Part shown: piece by piece, positions 15,203 to 23,546 of the stretch | Layout: every line of letters starts with the position of its first letter | Numbering within the stretch: position 1 is the stretch's first letter | NCBI GenBank assembly: GCA_029098205.1 | Contig: JAQXNW010000077.1 | Coordinates: forward strand, 1 to 25,809 | Source of the DNA: Eubacteriales bacterium | GTDB taxonomy: Bacteria; Bacillota; Clostridia; Peptostreptococcales; Anaerovoracaceae | DNA length: 25,809 bases | Direction: 5' to 3' | Translations under genes and position numbers: made by a program | The notes under the pieces: model-generated | The model's database searches: none | Seen by the model: the letters and a program-made list of their open reading frames with translations, nothing else | What the model was told of the DNA's origin: nothing

Positions 15203-15976
15203 TTATTCGGACGCCAGAACCGGACCGTTATGCGGAAAAGCAGGCATCAGCCGGAGCTTGAAGAGATTTGCCTGATGTTTCCGGTCTATGCTTTCTTTCG
15301 TTTTCGGGTCGTCGATTTCTCCTGTGCGGATATACCGGTCCAGTGTGTCATAGGTAAAGCCTAGCTTTTCTTCATCGGTGAGAGGGGTGAGTCCGTCTAC
15401 CGGTGTTTTGAAGATCAGCTCGTCCGGGAGATTCATAACTTTTCCGATCCCGCGGACTTCCTGCACGGTCAGATGAGAAAGCGGGGAGAAATCGCCGGCG
15501 CCGTCTCCGTAGCGGGTTGCGTAGCCGACCCAGTCCTCCGAAAGATTGCACGTATTGGCAACGCGGCCGTTCATAGACTGTCCGACTGCGTAAACCGATG
15601 CCATGCGGAGCCGGGCAGGAAGGTTGATGATCGTGTCTTCGCCGATTGGAACCGGAAGATTGGCTTTCATTTCATGGATAATTCCGTCAAAGGCGTCTTT
15701 AATATTTATTACTGCGTAATCGATATCCAGAATTTTCGTGACGAGCTTGGAGTCTTCAATGTCCTTCTGTTCTCCGTTTGGGAGAAGAACTCCGAACACA
15801 CGGTCCCGTCCGAGCGCCTCCGTAAGAAGCGCAGCTGTGACAGTGCTGTCTTTTCCGCCGCTTATAGCGATGATGCCCTTGCAGCCCGGTCCGTTCGCCT
15901 GAAAGAAGCTGCGAATCCAGTCTACGAGATCTTTCCGGGTTTTTTCAGGATCGAAATTTTTGTCAAAGAAATCCAT
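15203..15976 (-). CDS. nadE: NAD+ synthetase, ammonia-dependent
   Basis: A 257-residue cytosolic enzyme that amidates nicotinate adenine dinucleotide to NAD+ using ATP, the last step of NAD synthesis. Seen: the PP-loop SGGKDS at 39-44, the RLRMASVYAVGQ region near 134-145, NTCNLSEDWVGYATRYGDGAGDFSPL near 152-177, and KTPVDGLTPLTDEEKLGF for substrate binding. No glutaminase domain, so it uses free ammonia. The ATG chosen has GAAAGG about 9 bp upstream; the frame extends 77 codons further upstream but through the promoter. It is a single gene with its own promoter and terminator. Confidence 0.95.
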   Translation of the reverse strand: MDFFDKNFDPEKTRKDLVDWIRSFFQANGPGCKGIIAISGGKDSTVTAALLTEALGRDRVFGVLLPNGEQKDIEDSKLVTKILDIDYAVINIKDAFDGIIHEMKANLPVPIGEDTIINLPARLRMASVYAVGQSMNGRVANTCNLSEDWVGYATRYGDGAGDFSPLSHLTVQEVRGIGKVMNLPDELIFKTPVDGLTPLTDEEKLGFTYDTLDRYIRTGEIDDPKTKESIDRKHQANLFKLRLMPAFPHNGPVLASE

Positions 15977-16058
15977 TTTATGTACCTTTCTTCCGGGCTT
16001 TCGGGATAGCAGATAACGCCCCGGCTGCGTGCATACTGTATCATTCATGTATGAACTT

Positions 16059-16067
16059 ATTATAGCA
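16059..16067 (-). promoter_or_regulatory. Extended -10 promoter of nadE
   Basis: Minus strand TGCTATAAT, a perfect TGn-TATAAT, about 85 bp ahead of the nadE ATG; the -35 is weak. A small palindrome TTCAT-GT-ATGAA (16044-16055) lies at the expected start of transcription and could be an operator. Confidence 0.65.
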
Positions 16068-16252
16068 CTGGAACAAAAAAATCGAAATATTTTGAGAAAA
16101 ACAAACTGAAAAACAGAAGAGCAAAGAATGGAATTCCGGGGGAAAATTTTTTCGCTTACTAATATGCACGGACAAAGGCGGAGTGGCCGGAAGGCGCTGT
16201 TTTTCAAATTTTGTTTGTCGTAAATAAAAAAATATATATATTTTCGAAAATA

Positions 16253-16281
16253 TTGACAAATAGAATAAAATCCTGTATAGT
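16253..16281 (+). promoter_or_regulatory. Sigma-A promoter of the T-box/trpB2 unit
   Basis: TTGACA (16253-16258), 17-bp spacer, TATAGT (16276-16281), in an AT-rich stretch. It is close to the consensus and sits just ahead of the T-box leader. Confidence 0.88.
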
Positions 16282-16307
16282 ATGAACTGTAAACAAAATA
16301 TATAAAC

Positions 16308-16588
16308 CTTGGATGAAGAGTGAGTAGCTGCGAAAGCCGCGTAAGAGAGAGCTGCTGATGGTGTGATGGCAGTACGATGGGTGCGTTTGTGAATGGACTT
16401 CGGAGGGCGACTTGAAACCAGTCTGTGAGACCGCTGGGAGTATGGGAGACGGAGAGTAAACTTCGTCATCAAATCAAGCATATGTCAGTATGTGAAAGAG
16501 GGCGTTTTCTGAACGTCAAGCCGGGTGGCACCGCAGGAGAATATCGAGCTCCTGTCCCAGCATGATTTACTGGGACAGGAGCTTTTTC
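16308..16588 (+). promoter_or_regulatory. Tryptophan-specific T-box riboswitch
   Basis: The leader holds the T-box proper, AAGCCGGGTGGCACCGC (16518-16534). Stem I begins with GATGAAGAG and an AGTA turn motif; the specifier loop GAATGGAC carries codon UGG (16394-16396), which is tryptophan. The acceptor-binding bulge is UGGC, whose last base would pair with discriminator G, as in bacterial tRNA-Trp. An intrinsic terminator closes the leader. Uncharged tRNA-Trp would therefore turn on the gene downstream, a tryptophan synthase beta chain, which agrees with the specifier. Confidence 0.94.
16547..16588 (+). terminator. T-box attenuator terminator
   Basis: AGCTCCTGTCCCAG (16547-16560) pairs perfectly with CTGGGACAGGAGCT (16570-16583), then a TTTTT tract. 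Part of the 5' arm can instead pair with the T-box sequence to form the antiterminator. Confidence 0.93.
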
Positions 16589-16631
16589 CGCTTCTTTCCC
16601 AAAAACGTTTCTTTTAAGAAAGGAGTACCAA

Positions 16632-18026
16632 ATGACCGTTAAGACTGCGAAGGAAATTCCGTACAAAATTTATCTGAGTGAAAATGAGCTTCCGAAGTAT
16701 TATTATAATGTCCGGGCGGATATGAAAGTGAAACCGGCGCCGCTTCTGAATCCGGCGACACATGAACCGCTTACGAAAGAGCAGATGGAGCCGATTTTCT
16801 GCAGCGAGCTGATTGATCAGGAGCTGGATAACGATACGCAGTATATTGAAATTCCGGAAGAAGTCCGTGATTTTTACAAGATGTACCGTCCGTCTCCGCT
16901 TGTCCGCGCGTACTGCCTGGAGAAAAAACTGGATACGCCGGCGAAAATCTATTATAAATTCGAAGGCAATAATACAAGCGGCAGCCATAAGCTGAATTCC
17001 GCCATTGCACAGGCCTATTACGCGAAGAAGCAGGGCCTTAAGGGTGTGACGACGGAAACAGGAGCCGGGCAGTGGGGCACAGCGCTTTCCATGGCCTGCG
17101 CATATCTGGGTCTGGACTGCAAGGTCTACATGGTTAAGGTTTCGTATGAGCAGAAGCCGTTCCGGCGTGAAGTCATGCGGACATACGGCGCTTCCGTTAC
17201 ACCGTCTCCATCGGATACGACCGCGGTTGGCCGGAGAATTCTGGAAGCGCATCCGGGAACTACGGGAAGCCTTGGCTGTGCGATTTCGGAAGCGGTTGAA
17301 GTTGCGACATCGAATGACGGATATCGTTACGTTTTAGGGAGCGTATTGAATCAGGTTCTCCTTCATCAGAGCATCATCGGTGAAGAGACGATGACCGCAA
17401 TGGATAAATACGGGATTAAACCGGATCTCATCATCGGATGTGCCGGCGGAGGATCCAATCTCGGAGGATTGATCGCTCCGTTCATGGGCAAGAAGCTCCG
17501 CGGTGAAGAGGATTATCGGTTTATCGCTGTAGAGCCGGCATCCTGCCCGAGCTTTACGCGCGGAAAATATATGTATGACTTCTGTGATACCGGAATGGTC
17601 TGCCCGCTTGCGAAGATGTATACGTTGGGGCATGACTTTATTCCGTCTCCGAACCATGCGGGAGGTCTTCGCTTCCATGGCATGAGTCCGATCCTTTCGG
17701 AGCTTTATCACCAGGGTCTTATGGAAGCCAGATCCTATGAGCAGACCAGTGTGTTCGAAGCGGCGGAATACTTTGCCCGTTGCGAGGGAATTCTCCCGGC
17801 GCCGGAAAGCAGCCATGCAATCCGCGCGGCGATCGATGAAGCCCTGAAGTGCAAGGAAACCGGTGAAGAGAAGACGATCCTCTTCGGACTTACGGGAACC
17901 GGATATTTTGATCTTACCGCTTACCGGCAGTATAACGATCATACGATGACAGACTATATCCCGACGGATGAGGATCTTGCGAAGGGCTTCGAAAGCATTC
18001 CGAAGTTCCCTGGAAATGAACTGTAG
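16632..18026 (+). CDS. trpB2: TrpB2-type tryptophan synthase beta chain (PLP enzyme)
   Basis: A 464-residue PLP enzyme of the TrpB2 (trpB-related) group, longer at the N-terminus than classic TrpB1. Expected reaction: indole plus L-serine to tryptophan. Seen: the PLP lysine in SGSHKLNSA (Lys120); ETGAGQWG with catalytic Glu142; the PLP-phosphate loop GGGSN at 272-276; FIPSPNHAGGLRFHG, typical of the TrpB2 group; C-terminal LTGTGYFD. AAAGGAG lies 8 bp before the ATG. It is a stand-alone gene with no trpA or other trp gene beside it, and it is controlled by a Trp T-box, which supports a true tryptophan-supply role, perhaps salvage of free indole. Pairing with a distant TrpA cannot be excluded. 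Confidence 0.94.
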   Translation: MTVKTAKEIPYKIYLSENELPKYYYNVRADMKVKPAPLLNPATHEPLTKEQMEPIFCSELIDQELDNDTQYIEIPEEVRDFYKMYRPSPLVRAYCLEKKLDTPAKIYYKFEGNNTSGSHKLNSAIAQAYYAKKQGLKGVTTETGAGQWGTALSMACAYLGLDCKVYMVKVSYEQKPFRREVMRTYGASVTPSPSDTTAVGRRILEAHPGTTGSLGCAISEAVEVATSNDGYRYVLGSVLNQVLLHQSIIGEETMTAMDKYGIKPDLIIGCAGGGSNLGGLIAPFMGKKLRGEEDYRFIAVEPASCPSFTRGKYMYDFCDTGMVCPLAKMYTLGHDFIPSPNHAGGLRFHGMSPILSELYHQGLMEARSYEQTSVFEAAEYFARCEGILPAPESSHAIRAAIDEALKCKETGEEKTILFGLTGTGYFDLTAYRQYNDHTMTDYIPTDEDLAKGFESIPKFPGNEL

Positions 18027-18144
18027 AGAAAGAAACCTGAGGAAATCTTAGGATCCGGCCTGCGAGCTGAAAACATCGGCCCGCAGGCTCAAAACTTGAA
18101 ACTGATTGCTTTTGTGCAGTCTTAGAATTTCTTCTTTTCTGATA

Positions 18145-18191
18145 TAAAAAAGGACATGACTGGTTTTTTCCGGCCATGCCCTTTTGTTTTT
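18145..18191. terminator. Bidirectional terminator between trpB2 and uppP
   Basis: GGACATGACTGG (18152-18163), a TTTTTT loop, CCGGCCATGCCC (18170-18181), a stem with two mismatches. It is followed by TTTTGTTTTT on the plus strand and by TTTTTT on the minus strand, so it can end both convergent genes. A separate hairpin GCCTGCG/CGCAGGC (about 18059-18088) without a T run precedes it. Confidence 0.8.
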
Positions 18192-18211
18192 CTGATTGAT
18201 TTTTTCCTGTA

Positions 18212-19078
18212 TTATCCTGCGATCGCGAAATACAGAATAACGACGATTCCAAGAACGATCCGGTACCATCCGAACACCTTGAAATCGTGTTTCCGGATAT
18301 AATTCATAAGGAACCGGATAATCGCAATGGATATCAGAAATGCGACCAGAAGCCCGATCATCAGAATAATCGCCTCTGAAGAGCTCAGGCTGTTTCCGCC
18401 GTGGAAGTATTTAAAAATTTTGAGAAGGCTTGCTCCGAACATAACCGGAATGGCCAGAATGAATGTGAACTCCGCTGCGGTTTTCCGGCTGACGCCGACC
18501 AGAAGACCGCCGATGATGGTGGCTCCGGAACGGGACGTTCCCGGGAAGACCGCGGCGATTAACTGGAAAATTCCGATTTCAAAGGCGGTTCGGTAGCTCA
18601 GGTCGTTCAGGCTGTCGATCGGCTGTGCCTGGCGTGTTCCCGGTCTGTTCAGCGCTTTTTCGTTCCGGTTTTCGATGACGATGAACGCGATGCCGACCAG
18701 AATCAGCATGATGGAAACAACTTTCCAGTTATAAAAATGCGCGTCCAGCCAGTCGTCCAGCGCCAGACCGACGACCGCCGCTGGAATGCACGCTACTATT
18801 GTTTTTCCCCAAAGAGAAAGTGTCGCTCTTCGGAGTACATATCTTGTTTTCCCGGTCTTCGACTTATGTATTGGCCAGATCGTATCCCAGTACAGAAGGA
18901 TAACAGCCATGATCGCGCCGAACTGGATGACGACGAGGAACATATTCCAGAATTCCTTGGATACATCCAGCGTAATGAATTCGTTCAGAAGAATCATATG
19001 GCCGGTGCTGCTGACAGGAAGCCATTCTGTGACTCCTTCTACGATTCCGAAAAATATTGCTTTAATAATGTTCAGCAT
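18212..19078 (-). CDS. uppP: Undecaprenyl-diphosphatase
   Basis: A 288-residue integral membrane phosphatase (BacA/UppP) that converts undecaprenyl diphosphate to the monophosphate lipid carrier for cell-wall synthesis; in many species it raises bacitracin tolerance. Both family motifs are visible: EGVTEWLPVSSTGH at 14-27 and PGTSRSGATI at 179-188. About eight hydrophobic segments. The ATG has GGAGG upstream at a rather long 14-nt spacing. It starts 61 bp after the deoD stop with no terminator between, so it may be cotranscribed with deoD. Confidence 0.96.
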   Translation of the reverse strand: MLNIIKAIFFGIVEGVTEWLPVSSTGHMILLNEFITLDVSKEFWNMFLVVIQFGAIMAVILLYWDTIWPIHKSKTGKTRYVLRRATLSLWGKTIVACIPAAVVGLALDDWLDAHFYNWKVVSIMLILVGIAFIVIENRNEKALNRPGTRQAQPIDSLNDLSYRTAFEIGIFQLIAAVFPGTSRSGATIIGGLLVGVSRKTAAEFTFILAIPVMFGASLLKIFKYFHGGNSLSSSEAIILMIGLLVAFLISIAIIRFLMNYIRKHDFKVFGWYRIVLGIVVILYFAIAG

Positions 19079-19139
19079 AGAAATTTTTTCTGCCTCCGAT
19101 ATTCACAGCGCGTACAAAAATTTTCCGCCGCACCGCTTT

Positions 19140-19850
19140 TTATTTTTCCAGAAGAACGGCCGCGTCCAAAGCGATTTTCATCATGCTCCGGAATTCGTGT
19201 TCCCGTTCTTCTTTTGATGCTTTCTCTCCGGTAATGAAATGATCGCTTACAGTCATGAGCGCGCCGGCATTCTTTCCGCAGTATGCCGCATTCGCATAAA
19301 GCGCTGCGGCTTCCATCTCGACGCCAAGTACTCCCATGTGCTTCCATGGCTTCCACCAGTTTTCATCGATTTCGTATAAATGATCGCTGGACAAAGTATT
19401 TCCGGCTGCAAAAGAAATTCCATCCTGCTCTGCCGCCTTGGCAAGAGCGCGGAGCGCCAGAAGGCTGATACAGGGTGAATACGTTCCGCTTAGCCGGAAC
19501 ATGTCCATATAGTTCGAATCCGTCGAAGCAGAAAGGGAAAGAACGACATCGCCGATATGAAGCTCCGGCTGAAAAGCGCCCATCGTTCCAATCCGAAGGA
19601 TGCTGTCAACCCCCAGCTCATTAAAAAGTTCCCAGGAATAAATGCCCATTGAAGGCATCCCCATGCCGCTTCCCTGTACAGAAAGCGTCGTTCCCTTATA
19701 TTTGCCGGTGAAGCCGAGCATATTTCTGGATTTCGTATAGCATATCGGATTTTCCAGAAAGTTTTCGGCAATAAATTCGGCGCGGAGAGGGTCTCCAGGC
19801 ATCAGAACGGTTTTCGCGATCGGTCCGTTCGTGTCAATGGACAAAGACAA
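19140..19850 (-). CDS. deoD: Purine nucleoside phosphorylase, DeoD type
   Basis: A 236-residue phosphorylase that splits purine (deoxy)nucleosides with phosphate to a free base and (deoxy)ribose-1-phosphate; normally a cytosolic hexamer. Seen: VLMPGDPLRAEFIAE (phosphate site) at 15-29, MLGFTGKYKG at 44-53, GVEMEAAALY at 176-185 and VSDH with catalytic Asp203. There is no ATG at the right place: AAAGGAGG is followed after 5 nt by TTG at 19850, which I take as start; a second TTG two codons later is the alternative. The in-frame ATGs further upstream lie inside the rpsT terminator. A TATACT -10-like hexamer lies just upstream, which would leave almost no leader. Confidence 0.93.
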   Translation of the reverse strand: MSLSIDTNGPIAKTVLMPGDPLRAEFIAENFLENPICYTKSRNMLGFTGKYKGTTLSVQGSGMGMPSMGIYSWELFNELGVDSILRIGTMGAFQPELHIGDVVLSLSASTDSNYMDMFRLSGTYSPCISLLALRALAKAAEQDGISFAAGNTLSSDHLYEIDENWWKPWKHMGVLGVEMEAAALYANAAYCGKNAGALMTVSDHFITGEKASKEEREHEFRSMMKIALDAAVLLEK

Positions 19851-19882
19851 AGCGGCCTCCTTTCCTGCATGAGTATAAATAC

Positions 19883-19913
19883 GAAAAAAAGCGATGGGAG
19901 ACACATCCATCGC
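19883..19913 (-). terminator. Intrinsic terminator of rpsT
   Basis: Minus strand GCGATGG (19913-19907), loop, CCATCGC (19897-19891), then TTTTTTT. It lies about 60 bp after the rpsT stop and right ahead of deoD. Confidence 0.9.
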
Positions 19914-19971
19914 TTCGTAACTCACTGGAGTACGCATCCCAGCAGATGCGCATGTGGGGACGGGTGAGATT

Positions 19972-20244
19972 TTATTTCGCTTCTTTCAGCGCGTTGAGTC
20001 TCTTGGTTACGTGAGAAACGTGATGACTCGCCGACTGCTTGGAAATCGTGGACTTGCGCGCAGCTTTCATAAGCTGCTTCTCAGCCTCTGTTCTCTTCGC
20101 TTCAGCGGTTTCTACATCTCCGGCAGCGATTGCCGCGTCAAAATCCTTCATGATCGCTTTCAGATCGTTCTTGATTTTTTTGTTTTTCGCTGTCTTCTTC
20201 GCTGCAACCTTGATTCTCTTTTTTGCGGATTTGATGTTTGCCAT
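19972..20244 (-). CDS. rpsT: 30S ribosomal protein S20
   Basis: A 90-residue, strongly basic protein beginning ANIKSAKKRI, the hallmark of S20, which binds 16S rRNA in the body of the small subunit. Lysine/arginine-rich helices throughout, with LNALKEAK at the end. The ATG chosen has GTGGGG upstream; the frame extends nine codons further, but S20 conventionally starts with MAN. It is a single gene with its own promoter and terminator, divergent from lepA. Confidence 0.97.
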   Translation of the reverse strand: MANIKSAKKRIKVAAKKTAKNKKIKNDLKAIMKDFDAAIAAGDVETAEAKRTEAEKQLMKAARKSTISKQSASHHVSHVTKRLNALKEAK

Positions 20245-20296
20245 AATTTTACCCCACTGTTCAATCAGCAATTTGTTATAGAAATTCGCAAATGTT

Positions 20297-20325
20297 ATTC
20301 TACCTTAAGATGCCGCGATATGCAA
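20297..20325 (-). promoter_or_regulatory. Sigma-A promoter of rpsT
   Basis: Minus strand TTGCAT (20325-20320), 17-bp spacer, TAGAAT (20302-20297); leader of about 45 nt. Confidence 0.75.
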
Positions 20326-20334
20326 GAACAAACA

Positions 20335-20363
20335 TTGAAAGGACGCCTTGAATCATATAAAAT
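20335..20363 (+). promoter_or_regulatory. Sigma-A promoter of lepA-hemW
   Basis: TTGAAA (20335-20340), 17-bp spacer, TAAAAT (20358-20363). It is back to back with the rpsT promoter, the two -35 boxes only about 10 bp apart. A perfect 12-bp palindrome CCGGATATCCGG (20407-20418) lies in the leader. Confidence 0.75.
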
Positions 20364-20438
20364 GTATTTATTAAATAAGAAGAAAGGGAATCACAGAAAG
20401 CAGCGTCCGGATATCCGGGCTTGGAAACAGAGTATTTC

Positions 20439-22265
20439 ATGAATACAGAGAAAGATAACGAATATCAGAAATATATACGGAACTTCAGCATCATCGCTCA
20501 TATTGACCATGGCAAATCAACTTTGGCCGACCGGCTGATCGAAAAAACGGGGCTTGTTGCGCATCGGGACATGAAAGAACAGTTCCTGGATAACATGGAT
20601 CTGGAGCGGGAACGTGGGATCACGATTAAGCTTCAGACAACCCGGCTTGTGTATGAAGCAAAAGACGGGAACGAATATATCCTGAATTTAATTGACACGC
20701 CGGGACATGTCGATTTTAATTACGAGGTGTCGCGGAGCCTGGCAGCCTGCGAAGGAGCTGTCCTGGTCGTGGATGCGACGCAGGGTGTGGAAGCGCAGAC
20801 GATGGGGAATGTTTATCTCGCGCTGGATGAGAATTTGGAAATCCTGCCTGTTTTAAATAAAATGGATCTTGCTAGCGCCCATCCGGAGGAAGTGAAACAG
20901 GAAATCGAGGATATGATCGGGCTTGACTGTGAAGATGCGCCCGAAATTTCTGCGAAGACCGGGATGGGAGTCGATGGTCTTCTTGAACGGATCGTGTCGG
21001 ATATTCCAAGCCCGAAGGGAGATGTCGACGCGCCGCTGAAGGCGTTGATCTTCGACTCGGCCTATGACAATTACAAAGGAGTCGTAATCTATATCCGCAT
21101 TTTTGAAGGACAGGTCCGGGTCGGTGACCGGATTCTTCTTATGGCAAGCGGAAAGACCTATGAGGTGACCGAGGTCGGCGTGATGGCGCCGTCTCATGTT
21201 CCGGCAAGGTATCTCCGGGCCGGAGATGTAGGTTATCTCTGTGCCGCGATTAAGACGGTTTCCGATGCCCGTGTCGGAGATACCGTGACGGAAGCAGACC
21301 GTCCTACGGATGAAGCGCTTCCGGGGTATAAGAAAGCGCAGCCGATGGTTTATTCAGGAATTTATCCGGCGGAGGGAGAAAAATATGAATCGGTGAAGGA
21401 TGCGCTTGAAAAGCTGCAGGTGAACGACGCCGCGTTTCAGTTTGAACCGGAGACCTCAGCGGCGCTGGGATTCGGCTTCCGCTGCGGATTCCTGGGACTT
21501 CTTCATATGGAAGTCATTGTGGAAAGGCTCGAGCGGGAATTCGGGCTGGCGGTCATCACGACATCGCCTTCGGTTGTCTACCGCGTTGTCAAGACAGACG
21601 GCGAGGTCCTGATGGTGCAGAACCCGACGAATCTTCCGGATCCTTCCGAAATCGACCATATTGAAGAGCCGATTGTGAAGGCGGATATTATTGTGCCGAA
21701 GCAGTACGTCGGATCGATTATGGAGCTTTGTCAGAACCGGCGCGGTCAGATGCAGAGCATGGAGTACATAACGACGGACCGCGTAGAGCTTCATTATGAA
21801 ATTCCTCTGAACGAGGTGATTTACGATTTCTTCGACGCGCTGAAATCCAGGACAAAGGGGTTCGGTTCTTTGGATTATGAGTTCGTGCGCTATGAAAAGT
21901 CGGATCTTGTAAAGCTGGATGTGCTTTTGAATAAGGATCTGGTGGACGCGTTCTCTATGATCGTGCACCGCTCCGAAGCATACGCCCGCGGCCGCTTTGT
22001 CGTGAAAAAACTGAAGGAAGTCATTCCGATGCATCAGTTTGAGGTTCCGATTCAGGCCGCGGTCGGGCAGAAAATCATCGCGAGGGAGACGGTCAGGGCC
22101 CACCGCAAGGACGTTATTGCGAAGTGCTATGGCGGAGATATTTCCCGTAAGAAGAAGCTGCTGGAAAAACAGAAAGAAGGAAAGAAACGGATGCGCCAGT
22201 TCGGTACGGTTGAAGTGCCGCAGGAGGCATTCACAGCAGTTCTTAAGTACGACGAAGATAAGTGA
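20439..22265 (+). CDS. lepA: Elongation factor 4 (LepA GTPase)
   Basis: A 608-residue ribosome-associated GTPase that can back-translocate ribosomes and assists translation or ribosome assembly under stress. G motifs: AHIDHGKST (20-28), DTPGH, and NKMD. The EF-G-like domains and LepA-specific C-terminus follow, with KSRTKGFGSLDYE, GRFVVKKLKEVIPMHQFEVPIQA and the lysine-rich end RKKKLLEKQKEGKKRM. The ATG at 20439 is preferred and gives typical length; a TTG 18 bp upstream is in frame. The Shine-Dalgarno is weak. Its TGA overlaps the GTG of hemW. In Bacillus gpr and spoIIP lie between rpsT and lepA; here they are absent. Confidence 0.97.
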   Translation: MNTEKDNEYQKYIRNFSIIAHIDHGKSTLADRLIEKTGLVAHRDMKEQFLDNMDLERERGITIKLQTTRLVYEAKDGNEYILNLIDTPGHVDFNYEVSRSLAACEGAVLVVDATQGVEAQTMGNVYLALDENLEILPVLNKMDLASAHPEEVKQEIEDMIGLDCEDAPEISAKTGMGVDGLLERIVSDIPSPKGDVDAPLKALIFDSAYDNYKGVVIYIRIFEGQVRVGDRILLMASGKTYEVTEVGVMAPSHVPARYLRAGDVGYLCAAIKTVSDARVGDTVTEADRPTDEALPGYKKAQPMVYSGIYPAEGEKYESVKDALEKLQVNDAAFQFEPETSAALGFGFRCGFLGLLHMEVIVERLEREFGLAVITTSPSVVYRVVKTDGEVLMVQNPTNLPDPSEIDHIEEPIVKADIIVPKQYVGSIMELCQNRRGQMQSMEYITTDRVELHYEIPLNEVIYDFFDALKSRTKGFGSLDYEFVRYEKSDLVKLDVLLNKDLVDAFSMIVHRSEAYARGRFVVKKLKEVIPMHQFEVPIQAAVGQKIIARETVRAHRKDVIAKCYGGDISRKKKLLEKQKEGKKRMRQFGTVEVPQEAFTAVLKYDEDK

Positions 22266-23425
22266 CAGCGGATTGGACTGGTAGAGACGTGAAAGACAGC
22301 AGAGTGAGACCACTGGGAATCTACATCCATATCCCGTACTGTATTAAGAAATGCGATTACTGCGCATTCTATTCCATGGCAGTGGGAGATCAGGAGACTC
22401 CGGAGCTTCGTGCAAGAGAGGCTTTATACGTAGATCGGCAGATACGAAGAATCGAGCGGTACGGCTTTCATTACGGGGACGAGTATTTTGTGGATTCCAT
22501 CTATATCGGCGGCGGGACTCCGTCGATCCTCCCCGCAGAATTTCTCCGCGACCTTATTGATCAGGTCCGCCGGAGCTTTCATGTGACGGAAAACTGTGAA
22601 ATTACCGTGGAAGCGAATCCTGCGACGATCGATGAAAAGAAAGTGAAATTGCTGCTGAATGCGGGAATGAACCGGCTTTCGATCGGGCTTCAGTCGTTTG
22701 AACCATCGGTTTTAAAAATGCTGGGCCGGGTTCATACCGGACAGGATTTTCTGGAAAGCTACTGGGCGGCAAGAAAAGCCGGCGTCCGCAATATCAATAT
22801 CGATGTCATGTTCGGAATCCCAGGGCAGACATACGGACAGTGGATCAATACATTAGGACGTGTTGTGGATTTAAGGCCGGAGCATATTTCTTTCTACAGT
22901 CTGCAGCTGGAAAAGGGTACACGTCTTTACGATTTATATAAAAAGGAGCTTGTGGAGGAGCTGAATAACGAGCTGGATCGGAAGATGTACCATGACGGGA
23001 TCCGGATGATGAAAGCAGCCGGATATTCGCATTATGAAATATCGAATGCCGCAAAGCCGGGATTCGAATGCCGGCACAATCTGAAATACTGGACATTTAT
23101 GGATTATCTTGGAATCGGTTCGAATGCGAGTTCCTTCATGGAAGGAGCCCGGTTTACGGAAGAACCGGACAGCGAATATCATTTGAATGATTTCATGGAT
23201 GATGCCGGAGAATATGTATTCACAGGGCTTCGCCTCGCGAAAGGCATCAGCAAGCATGATTTCGGCGAGAGGTTCGGAAGAGGTTTCTGGGATGTATTCG
23301 GCGACCGGAGGGAAGAGCTTACGCCATACTTCAGCCGGGGATATCTGGTGGAATACGGAGACAGACTCCGCCTGTCGGAGGAAGGCATCGATCATTCGAA
23401 CGAAATTATGGCTGTATTCGTATAG
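22262..23425 (+). CDS. hemW: Radical SAM heme chaperone HemW (coproporphyrinogen oxidase-like)
   Basis: A radical SAM protein of up to 387 residues. The [4Fe-4S]/SAM motif is CIKKCDYCAF (Cys27, 31, 34); the residue after the motif is Phe, not Cys, which is HemW-like rather than HemN-like. GGGTPS near 79-84 and CRHNLKYW (HNxxYW, the reported heme-binding motif) near 262-269 agree. HemW proteins bind heme and are thought to deliver it, not to oxidise coproporphyrinogen. Start uncertain: the GTG given overlaps the lepA stop by 4 bp (GTGA); a GTG at 22289 is also possible, and neither has a good Shine-Dalgarno, which fits translational coupling. Confidence 0.93.
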   Translation: MTADWTGRDVKDSRVRPLGIYIHIPYCIKKCDYCAFYSMAVGDQETPELRAREALYVDRQIRRIERYGFHYGDEYFVDSIYIGGGTPSILPAEFLRDLIDQVRRSFHVTENCEITVEANPATIDEKKVKLLLNAGMNRLSIGLQSFEPSVLKMLGRVHTGQDFLESYWAARKAGVRNINIDVMFGIPGQTYGQWINTLGRVVDLRPEHISFYSLQLEKGTRLYDLYKKELVEELNNELDRKMYHDGIRMMKAAGYSHYEISNAAKPGFECRHNLKYWTFMDYLGIGSNASSFMEGARFTEEPDSEYHLNDFMDDAGEYVFTGLRLAKGISKHDFGERFGRGFWDVFGDRREELTPYFSRGYLVEYGDRLRLSEEGIDHSNEIMAVFV

Positions 23426-23427
23426 CC

Positions 23428-23468
23428 GAAAAACGGCAGGAGAAGGCAAAACCTTCTTCTGCCGTTTT
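23428..23468. terminator. Bidirectional terminator between hemW and the thiamine-binding gene
   Basis: ACGGCAG...GAGAAGG pairs with CCTTCTTCTGCCGT around CAAAA, a near-perfect stem with A runs on one side and TTTT on the other. It gives a good terminator in both directions. Confidence 0.9.
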
Positions 23469-23546
23469 GATTCCGTACCGGTATCCTCCGGTGCGGATTT
23501 TTTCATAATGAATGCGGAAAGCGCACGCTTTCACTTTGGCCGCCGG

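Noticed and set aside
16041..16481. 146-codon minus-strand frame upstream of nadE
   Set aside because: It lies opposite the T-box leader and promoter of trpB2; the composition is not protein-like, and the RNA element explains the region.
19954..20442. 162-codon plus-strand frame over rpsT
   Set aside because: Antisense to rpsT and running through both divergent promoters.
21456..22313. 285-codon minus-strand frame opposite lepA
   Set aside because: Shadow of lepA; His/Arg/Leu-rich with no domain.
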